64,000 nt of DNA from Arbacia lixula (taxonomy: Eukaryota > Echinodermata > Echinoidea > Arbacioida > Arbaciidae). A program made the translations under genes and the position numbers. Positions 39,501 to 50,900 of this stretch are shown here, piece after piece. Positions within the stretch are counted from its first letter, which is position 1; every line of letters starts with the position of its first letter. The stretch spans positions 8,143,661 through 8,207,660 of the forward strand of contig OZ022591.1 of NCBI GenBank assembly GCA_963669155.1, in the 5' to 3' direction. The notes below the pieces were generated by a model. It was not told where the DNA came from and ran no database searches. It worked only from the letters and a program-made list of their open reading frames with translations.

Positions 39501-41970
39501 ACTTGCATTTTATTTTTTTCCATATAGTTATGCACTATGTGTTGGTATGATCAGTCAGCCTATCTTTCTACGGTTTGCTACTTTTTACATTCACTGGATT
39601 TTTGTTTGAGGGAGTAACAAGCAATGTCTCCTCACCTCATCCCCGTGGTTGCCTACATCAAGATGCTGGGGCGCAGTCTGCTTACGAGACTTGGTCTGCT
39701 GCTTCACCATCATCTGAGGCGGTTGCGTCATTAGCACCACGCCCGACGACCCCACCGACGCGCCGCTGGGTGGCGACAACGATGACGACGATGTCGACGA
39801 ATTACGACTGAGATCTGCGGGTCCCGCGCTTCCGTTAGCGCTGAGCGTGGACGCCGCGACGGCGACCATTGGAGCACCGCGCGGACCGCCGTTGGTGCCG
39901 GCGGCGTAGAAGGATGGGTGGGAGCCGTTGGTGTGGGCGGGAGACAAGCGGTCACCGGAAGGCGAGCTGGAACGACTGGTGCTTAGATTCAGGGATCGTC
40001 GCAGATTCTCTGTTAGGTGCAAACACATAGGATTGAATTTTCTCAAAATACCCTCATCATAGGCTACCAAAAATTATGAAAGTAGATCGGCTATGGCGAA
40101 CAGTCAAGTTTCTAGATGATTTTTCCCCGGTAGATCATTGACATGAAATATCACTTCATACAAAGTATATTGTAAGGCGGATACTTTCAAAAGTAGGAAA
40201 ATAAGAGAAACATCACGTGGAGAAGGAACGGAGACAAGAAAAAAGAAAACAAAGGAAACTGACATGAAAGAATGAATCACTAAAATCGACTTTGAATTTT
40301 TGTCTGGAACTGTATAATCATCGCAATTATGTATGACACAAAGTAGACAAATGAGGCACAAATAAGGGTTTATACATTTTCTATGATGCGAATGATACTC
40401 GGTTAGAAAGATATTACATTAAGATTATGAAATGATGAAGCGGCGATCACCATGTACAATACCTATGTTCTGCGGCTCTGGCGAATTAGCAGCTTCGAAT
40501 ATCTTCCTCTGCTGTTCGTCATAGATGTCGTCCTCGCGTGGGGAGATGCTCCGTGGTCGTTTGATGAGCGCTAGTCCACAGGGAACGGACGACGACAAGG
40601 GACTGGGCGAGGAGTTCGAAGTCGGGCTTGCGTTACCTGCATGAGATCGCTTGCGGGAGCCTTCGTAGGAGTGGTGATGGGCGAGGTGGTTGTTCCCGCC
40701 GTTCATGTAGCCGTTGCTGCCATTGCTGCCGTGTTGGAGCTGGTCGATGATGTCGTTCAGATGAGCTCCTTCGCCGTCAGGCCTGACGTCAAAAAATATG
40801 GATGAAAAAAATGAGTACAGATATTCTTTGCATTTACTTTTGGGAACCTCTTTGATAAAATGCGCTTGAATTGTTCAAAGTCGCTGAGAAGCAACCTTTG
40901 AAATATTGCATTCAATAAGAAAGTGAGTTTGGAAACACAAGTACATACACCATTGCAAACATTTTACATATTAAAACTGAATTTATTTGAATACACGGGT
41001 AATTATTATTGTTAAACTCAAACATGTTGGTTTCTAGAGTATCTCAAATCAATTGGCTTTGTGTCTCATTTGAAAGTACGACAACGGTGCGTTTTTAACG
41101 TTTTGAATACACAAGTTAATTCGTCTTACATGTATCCCTTTTACCTGTATACGTCAGTTTCGCGCCCATACCGTTCGAAAACATGGATTTTAAAGAAAGA
41201 CCCGTATTCATAATTCTTTCATCGAAACTTGGACTATATCGTAGTTTTAGGACCATGCGTCGGAAACAAACTATTGACTGTAGAGCTATCATTTTCACAC
41301 ACCACTTCACAGCTGATTAAATCGTGACATACTGTTCCTGAAATATCTTTCTTAGTTGAAATAAACACATCACTCTCGATTGGAAGAGGACAGGCTTGGG
41401 GTTTTGTTGGCATACATGTATTTTTTTTAATGTATAGTGGGCAATGGGTAATGTGAAACGAGATATTTCGTCTTTTTGATCGTTGGTTATCTCCTTATTT
41501 GACTGATGTTATTTTCACATTCAGCTTAGAGCATGTTGTTTACATGTTGTGTGTGTTTTTTTCTCGAGTTTTTACTAGCAAAAGTAGGGGTAAACATGAA
41601 TGAAGTTGACCTACTGTGTCAGCACACTGGCATGACACAAATCCTGTTCATATCCGTAGCAATCTACGAGGCCATTTTAACGATGAATAGGAAATGATGA
41701 TGCATTCAAATTTCCTGGAATCTTGCACGAGTACAACCTAGTTGATTAACGCTATAGTTTATACCACACGGCTTGCTAATCTTCATAACTTATAAATAAA
41801 CATCAACGATTTTTTTTTTTTGGATTTCGTGATTTCTTGAAATGAACAACAAAAGTTTGATCCCAAGATCTTTCAGTGGGTTGTAAGAGAGCATTATTGA
41901 TGAGTAATAAACGTCATTTTCAATTTTCCCTTTCCCCCGCTAATGCCGACACTGACGTATGTTCTGGGAA

Positions 41971-42033
<63 letters not shown>

Positions 42034-44395
42034 GAAGAACGTCATTGCAACGTGACGACAAGAACAGTAGATCATGTGATTAGGGTGGGGTGGGGGAGGG
42101 GTGGAGGCATCTATGTGTATGATCGTTTTGTATGGTGATATCACAAATACTAGGTCGATAATTGCATAGGGTGCGTGCGACAGAGATTTAATGAGATAGC
42201 GTTTCCCCCTTCTCCATCGAAAGGGAAGTGAGAGCATTTTAATGCATCCTCCCTCGGTAATGGGGGCTTCCGTTTGGCGTGATTTATACAGGAATTGACT
42301 AAATTCAGATGAGCCTTCTCAAAGAGACAGGCACGAGCGAAACAAGAAACAAAAGTTGGCCACACAAACCAAGCCAATGGGCTCTCCTGAGAAAATATTT
42401 AGGAACCCGTTCTCACGCACAACAATAGACATTCAGACGGCACGGTGTCATTAGCATACTGCTTTATGAGCGCTTTGTTACATTTTGAGAAATCTTTTCT
42501 CGACTTTTTTTCTCCCTCCCCCTAAAAACCCCCACCAACGGCAACAACTGGAACATTTCATTCAACTTCCCCCGCATCGTTCCACTGTAACCCATCATTT
42601 TGACAATGACTCCAAACGTGTTAGGTGTACGTTATTCATTTCCAACATTCTGTTCTGATACAGTGTAGTATTCCTTTGGAATCTTTAATATACTGGTTAG
42701 TAGCCCAATGTTTATGCCAGCGCAGAAAAGAGCATTAACATTTATGTCCATTTTTATTTATGATATGATTTACATGCCAAATTAACACGCAGTCACGACC
42801 ATAAATGTGCTAAACAAATTTCATTTAGCTTCCCGTTAACATGGTCAAGAACATGGTGGTTCCATACTTCCATTATTGCATACATATCTGATTGCATATA
42901 ACGCGTGCGACATAACTTCATAAAGATCGCCAGTAAAAAAATTTGCGTTTTATGAGTACATAAATAGTAAATGAATGAAGAAAGTGCTAAATAATTTTAC
43001 AATAAAGCCTTCATCATACCCAGCAGTACGGCGTAATCGAGATCGCTCCGCCATCGGCATTGCCCCGTTTGACGTCGACGACGATACGGCAACTCGTCTG
43101 TCCCCGATACGTAAGCCTCCTTTCTGCTTCATCGATGAGAAAAGAGGGGGGAAACAATAAAATAAACCTCTTAGTATCATAATCACAATTATCGACATTA
43201 CTCCACAAGCATGACAAGTTAGTGCCACTGAATGTTTACACTGCCAAAGCCAAAGTGACCAAAGTGGCCAAAGTTTTCAAAGTAAAACTAGCGGTCAACA
43301 AATAATGTGTACGTACATGTAGCGTGGGTGAAGGACTTTACTTATTATACATGTATGTATGCAAGCAATGAAAAGATTCCAAGATGTAATGACTTACCGT
43401 GTCTGTATTCATAATTCACTTTACTGTGCGCCGTCTTTCTACTTAACTTCTATCAATAAAATGTACACTAAATCAAAATGAATGTGTATAAGCCGCGACA
43501 GAAATAACGCAATTGTAGTTCGATTCAAGTTGAATAATGTTATCATGCTTTAGGACACACATCTTCAAGTAAAAATGCTGTGAACAGTTGTAGTTTGTGC
43601 TGTGTGTGATCAGGAGATATTGGAAGAAAGGAAGTCACATATTTGTGTTTCGTCAGTTTCTGCACAAAAGCGCGAGCGATTTTGATGCCGACATTGTAAG
43701 CGCGTGTGGAAATAGCGGCGAGGAAGCGCTGGTGTAATTTTCTCAACGTTTTCAGGAAAGGCGTTAATAGACGAGGAAAGAGGCACTACGGAAAGAAGCT
43801 ATCAAGGGTCAAATAAAAGTAGGGAAGCAGATAACAACATTTACTACGGAGTCACTAGTAGGTTCCCCGAAACATGTACAAAATATGTTCCCATAAATGC
43901 ACTAAAGAGCAATGGCATGAGGGAATACGCTATGTCTGTAAAGATCGAAGGTTTGTCGAAAATAAACATTACTGATATGATTTCTAAATTGAGGAAGTGC
44001 TAGAAATAACACATGAATAATACGTATTTACGCAAGGAAAAATGAACTAGAAATGTATCAAGAAGAACAGAATCGGAAATTAATCAATTGTGATTGCTTT
44101 GTTTGCGACAACCTACCTAAGATTATGCAAAGAAGCACAATAGGCTAACTAAATCTGATATGTGATTAAGTTATCTGAATAAGAACACTGACATGTAGGC
44201 CTAGCACTTGGATCAAAAGAACGCCATTTTGATAATCATTTGCAATAATGCCTGGTTGCCAAAGACCTGTGAGGAAGAATACAAACGTAATGTGCCCCCG
44301 TGGTCTTTAAGCAAACAACAATTACATCTGATACAAATACAATCTGCATCCGCACATAAAGAAACAAAGACACACACACAATAATTCAAACACAC

Positions 44396-44434
<39 letters not shown>

Positions 44435-47400
44435 CACACACTAACACACCAACAACACACGCGCACACAAACGAGCGAACGAATAAAAAAAAATATTTAG
44501 CACATCATGAACGAAGTCTGGATGTTCTACATGTGATTCGGATTTTATAAAACACTGCTAATATTACAAACAAGACAATCCTATAGACTCATTAAGATGG
44601 AATGATAATGCAACAACAGAAACCGCAACGATTTGGAGAAGCAAGAAAGCAGCATTCCATGTGAAACAGAGAGGCACTAGGTGGAAATCATACACTCCAC
44701 ATTCAAGACTTCAAATAGAGAACAGCTAGTACAAAGATGACGACCAATTTCCGCTTTTGTAGACTCGTGCACATATCGTATTCAATCATAAATGAAAAAG
44801 AAGGAAAGAGCATTTTCTTGAAATGCAGTTGAGAAGTGTGTCACGCCATCTTACCGATACCATATCTTCAAATAAGCCGAGCGTGTGCGATGTAGGAAGA
44901 TGCCTGCGAGTTTGCACAAGATTGTCTTAAACTTCGAAGCAACAGTGGACGATGGTAAACGGATGGCGGTACGGTAGGAAGAAACACTTTGATTTACTAC
45001 TGGATGAAGTCTGACGAGAAGGAGACGATCCAAAATGGCGCCAAAAGGAAAGCTTGTGAAAGGAGAAGCGTCACTCGCTAACGGATAGAAAATATCGTCT
45101 GCTCCCCGTGGTCACTGCGCATCCTGGCGCCAAGCCTTTTCTCTCTCGCACTCTTTCCTGCTCCGCTGTCTCGTTATGCAAACCACTTGTGCCGTGCACA
45201 AAAGAAAGCGAGTTTCTCTCACTCGGGCTTACTACAGGAACCCGCGTCAAAATGTATTTACAATTCTTCCTGTGCAAATGCAACAAGGCTTTCGATGATT
45301 TACTTCAAATTAGACGGATTTTCCTCCTCACTTCTCTAAGGGGAGAGGGAGAGAGAGGGAAAGAGACAAGGAGAGAGAGAGAGAAATGAGCTCGAGTTGG
45401 ACTGCCCTACCCCGACGGTTTCCTTCCTGAACGTTCATCCGCTCGCATATTCACTTACAGATGGCCGCAGCGCGCTGCAGGAAATCCCCGGGAGAGTTGC
45501 GGGGAGAGGATGTGAGACTGTATCGCCTGTTTTTATGGGCGATGAGGATGATGATGGTGATGGGGGATGTTTGTGTGTAGACCTGGAAATGAGAGGGGGG
45601 TATGGGGGATGGGATAAGAGTAGTAAGAGAAGGGGGGTGGGGCAAGTTGGAGGAACCTTGGTGGGTCAGCAGCCATAGTCTAACCATGAGAAGACATCAT
45701 TCATTTTGTGATTTACATTATCCAGAGAAGGGGGAGGAGAGAAACGGATAAGTTGCTACACATACTTGTACATTATGTATGGGTGATCATTTGAATCAAG
45801 GAAGTATGAGCGATATAAAGTACAATGAGCGCAACACATTAAAATACAACCAACCAGCAAATGCAAAGAGAGGGGGAAGAGGGTGTACAAAAAGGGGCGC
45901 TGTATGCCAATGATATCTGTTATTGTTAAAATGGACTATGACGTGTGCATACACTGTATGTGTCTGTGTAGGTGTGTTCTCTCAAAGGAGCATGCATGGA
46001 GACAAAAGAAGAGGAAGAGAGAGAGAGAGAGAGAGAGTGAAAGCGCAACGCGAGAGGGTGGGGTGCGGGGGCTACATGGAGGGGTGGGAGAGGGGGGAGA
46101 TCTTGAACCGAGATGATTAGCGGAGCGGTAGTGAGCTCAGGAACACGGGATGAGCCGACTGGGGTCGGCTAACCTCATGGCGGGGGGCCGCCTTCCTTTC
46201 AGGGGTGGCGCTATCATCGGCATGGATGTCCCTCAGCCATCCCATTTTATTCACTCACTAAGCACGAGAAGTCAAGTCGCCTGCAGAAAGAGGCTCAGTT
46301 ACGTCACACTCACGCGCAATACGAAGATTATCATCTTCACTTGAAAAAAAAAATCAAAGATATACCCACTGCTCGAGAAGACTGGTTGAGGAAAGTAAAG
46401 GTGATAAGGAGTTTCGGTGTTGTCCAGCGACTAACGCTGCAGAAACTCTATCGAGAAGTACACGATATATCGTCCAGATGTTATCGATCGAAAACGAGGA
46501 ATATCATCTAACTTGCAGAAATAATTGATTTTGTTTGGTTCCTCGAAGCCTATTGAAGTGATGGATAATGCGGGGTGATAAACAAAGATCGAGGCCCAAT
46601 TGACCTGTTTTTTATAAACACTCTTTAAAAGGTTGACAATTTACAGGGCGAAATCAATTTTGCTGTTGTTCTTGAAGAGGTTGATTTTTAACATGCATTC
46701 ACCATGTTCACTTAACTCTGGCTTCGTCAACCTATATTAAGTCTAGATTGTCTCCTTGCATCCGGTCGTGCCATGTAGACAAAATTAACACTATGGAGAT
46801 GTGAACAAACACGCAGTTTAACTTTAGGCCATACACGAATCTATCCATGCCATCATTATCATTTTCAACTGCTATAAAGATCACTGAATTGAACTGAAGA
46901 AAAGTTCAGAGACTTCGAGGATGTGCACTTCAAAACTGTATTAATACTACGGCGCCACCATTTAGAAAAAAATGTTGCCCAAGTTCTTATTTCAAGGTCA
47001 ATTCATTGTGATCTATTGGCATAATTTGAATTTAAGTGGACGGATACACTGTACTAAATCGGGAGGAACCTTGTGCTCATAAAAAAACAAGTTTACTTCA
47101 TGTAGTTCCCATTCCATTCACGATTAAATGTCTATCTGAGAGGATATTTCCTATCAATCAGCAGTTTTATTCGCCCCTGGATTCGGAGTACAGCGTACAG
47201 TGTACACTACGTACAATTCGTGGTCTCGGTCGGCTTGTTCTTTCCGTACTCAACTTTGTTACTAACAAAAGCTGGCGCTATTTCGGAACGCGATCATGTA
47301 CAAGTAACATGCCGTTGAATAATGTTGTTGGTCGCCTGTCTGTTTTTGTTCGGCAGCTGAATTATTTCTTCTGAGTAGTCAGGTTTCGGTAGTTTTTTTT

Positions 47401-47647
47401 TTGTTACTTTGGATTTCAAATTTTATTTTTTCGTATTGTTTGTCAATGCTCTCTTTGCCGCAACTATTTTTTTTTGTAAAAGGTATAACACCCCTCCCCT
47501 CCCCCCTTCTCTCTCTCTCTGTGTACCCCCCCCCCTCCATCCACCCATCCATTTCTGCTCTCTCTTCTCTACCCCTCCCAACTCTTAATCTATTTTTATC
47601 ATCTTTCTCTCTTTCTCTTTCTATTTCAATTTCTAATTTCTAAAATA

Positions 47648-47690
<43 letters not shown>

Positions 47691-47796
47691 TTCTATTTCG
47701 ATGAACTACACGGTTTAAAGTTCAGTTACTCTAATCCCCCATCTCCCCCCCCCCCCCTCTCTCTCTTTCTCTCTCTATCTCTCCTACATGTTTTTT

Positions 47797-47839
<43 letters not shown>

Positions 47840-47850
47840 TACACACTCTG

Positions 47851-47901
<51 letters not shown>

Positions 47902-50900
47902 CCCACACCCCTTTCTTCATTTTATCTGTGCCTGAATTCAACCAGGAAGTCGCGCTGTTTCCTCCATCGCGTCCTGTGATCTCGGACCAGTGAAGCCGTG
48001 TCGGTGCCTTGCAGTATCCGCTAGTCGATCAGCGGTTTCCGGCCCCGGCGTGCAAAACAAAATGCCATCGCTCAAAACGACCGCAAATATCCACTCGTAG
48101 TTTGGAGTCTCGCAGCTTGTAATTTGATTTGCCATTCAATGTTCTTGTTCAACTTGTGCTTACGTGTATATGTATCGACATACTGTGTCAGTATGTCTTC
48201 ACCTATTGGGTTCAAAACACGAATTCATCATGATATCTAGTTACGTTATTATCATAATTAGATCATGTTGTAAGTGTCTATACCACTTACCAGCTTTAGC
48301 ATGTACAAACTACTCACGTATGTGCACACCATTCTTATCCCCCTGTTCGTGTGAGTTGCAAACGGTGCTTGATGAGGAAATGTTTTACTTTAGGGGGAAC
48401 AACCTTTTTACGCCCTCATACCCAATCCCTCCTTGTGTATTCAACTTGTACTTGTATACGTTTGTTTGTTTTTTGGTGGAAAATAGATCAAATCTTAAAC
48501 ATTGAATTATGACATTTTTTGGAGACATCCACAGCGTGTTGTTATGGCAGTGATTTTAATAAAAATTCACCCTTAGAACTAGGTTGGCATACATGTATTT
48601 TCCGCTCATTGAACAATTTTCAAAACGGTATCTGTTCTTTCCACCAAATCCTGGGGGGGGGGGGGGGGGGATTCTCCCTGGACATACTGAAGTTCCTGGG
48701 AATGAGGCTATAAAGATTGTTTCTCTAGATGTTGTGGAGCGTGCACTTTCACTACGAACTACTGCAGAATTTCGAAATCGGCAAAGGTTGGAGGTTCGAA
48801 CCCCAGCCGCGTCTTTTGGATGATGGTGACCAGGGGGGTGTTTCACCAAGATGTTCGTAAGTTACGAACGACTTTACGAACGACTGGTGATCCCTTCTTG
48901 TGCTAAAAGCGATACTACACTTTGTTCATTGAGAATCGGATTTAGCACAAGAAGGGATCACCAGTCCTTCGTAAAGTCGTTCGTAACTTACGAAGAGCTT
49001 GGTGAAACACCCCACAGCAAGGTCTGTCCCAAACTCATTTTTGATAAACGAGCATAAGTTAAGGTAAATGCACAACCAAAACTCACCGACACGAAGTTGA
49101 GCCTGCAGGTATCACACTCACACATGAGGGGGTGAGCCCGCAGTAGGCCCCTGCCCATCAGGATCTTGAGGCTCTTGCCCCGGTGTCTGATGCTGCGCTT
49201 CCAGTCTTTAGCCGTCTCGCGCCCGCTGATGAACTGGAACTCGTTAGGGGTGTACCAGCGGTCCTAACAGGGGTGAGAGGCGAAGGGAGGGGGGGGGGGG
49301 GGGGGGGGGTTCAGATTAAGATTTATTCACTGTTGGTTTGCAAATATAGCGCATAACAACTTCATCACAGAAATGTGTTACTGAGGGAAGGGGGGTTGGG
49401 GTGAGTTGATTCTCTTTTGAATTCGGGATTTTAAAAAATATTATTTCATTTATTTATATTTATCAAAAATCATAATTGCTCATACGATGTTTAATAGCGT
49501 TCAACTATGATATAAATTTTATGTCATCATATGATTACGCAACAATTAAAACTACATTTATGTTTGTGTAATGGCGGGTAAGCAGTGGTTGGTGGTATGA
49601 GGGACTTGACCCCCATCCGAGGTAAGTAAAATATTGAGGGCATCATGATAAATTGATGGAAAAAAAAAATACCCGTCGCATCACATTCTATTTACCAAGG
49701 ACGAAGGGAAACCTCCATTCGCTGCAGAAGCATATTCAAAATTATGATGCAGTTAGCTGAGATTTCTGAGAATAATCTGGTGATCGTGCAAGAATTAATG
49801 AATACTGAAATATGTAGATATTGTTGGTGTGAATAAGTTTGAACGAAATAATGTCAGCTGGTTCTATTAATTTCTACTTACTTCGAACAAAATACACTGT
49901 CCCTTGGACCCCTGACATAGCTTGTTGACGTAGAGGAGAGCACTATTCGTCCCACAATCCACCTCCAGCACGACGTTTCCGGTCTGGTCGTGAATCGGGC
50001 TGAAATCGTCGTTCTCGGAGTTCTCACACTGCCGTGCAGGGCGAGAAGATTAAAAATAAGAAGATGAAAATAGATTGACTGACTGGTTGGGTGGTCGGGC
50101 TTGTCGATTACCTTTCCGCCGATGTTGAAGCAGGAAGCAGCTGACAACGTTATTATCATGGCGAGAGGAAGTGAGAACACCAAACCGCCCCCCCCCCCCC
50201 CACACACACACACCTCCCCTCCCCGTGCCCCCAAAAATTAAAGGACAATTTGTGGGGCGTTGAGGAGCGAGCTATAGGGTCGTTTTCATTTTAGGTAGGC
50301 ATTTATGTTGTGTCTATTAATGGAGCCCCAACCTACTCAATACGTAAAACTCTATTTGGACTCGTTGGAGTTGAGTGAAATTCAAGTGTGCGCCTAACAT
50401 TGAAACTGAAAATACTTATTAAAAGACAAATCTTTTGTTTATGGGCTTTGGAGAATCCAATAAAATGAACATGTTTCTTGAAGAAAGGTTCTAACGTAGC
50501 GAGGCCAGTTTTTGCAGTCCTAATGAGTGTTGGGTCCATTATTATTTTTGGGAAAAGCTCTGAAAACAGCTGCTTAAATAAGGGAGACAGCTAATAATAT
50601 TTAACTTAGACCCTAGTTAAAGCTCGATTTAGTGAGAGCTCAGCTCTCTGTTCAAACTCATTTCTCATCTTCCTTTCCGAGCAGCTCTTCTCACAGCCGA
50701 AATACCAAACAGCCATTTCAGGGCTGAAACTCAGGTAGTCTGTCAGTCCGTCAATCATTCCGTCGATCACCGACTTGATTCAACAAAATAGTCAAACTCG
50801 TAATATCGTTATTATAATTGATCTAAGGTCTACACTAGGAAATCAAGTTTTCATATTACACAAAAAGTTAGACTCAAACTTTTATATTGATCTTAATCTG

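Larger units (their letters stand above)
43124..49086 (-). other. 6 kb SAMD11 intron
   Basis: This is the longest firmly placed intron of SAMD11, running from the SAND-encoding exon to a short basic exon. It holds CA repeats (44380-44460), a purine-rich tract (45340-45385), CT and CA repeats (47500-47900), a foldback MITE (48836-49015) and a possible RNase H relic (48671-48720). It also holds a GGCGCC site with YY1/E2F likeness at 45033-45046. No further exon was identified, but a small alternative one could be missed. Confidence 0.6.

Noticed and set aside
48780..48830. Possible tRNA gene (B-box-like GGTTCGAACCC)
   Set aside because: No A box, acceptor stem or anticodon arm could be fitted upstream, so only the B-box likeness is noted.
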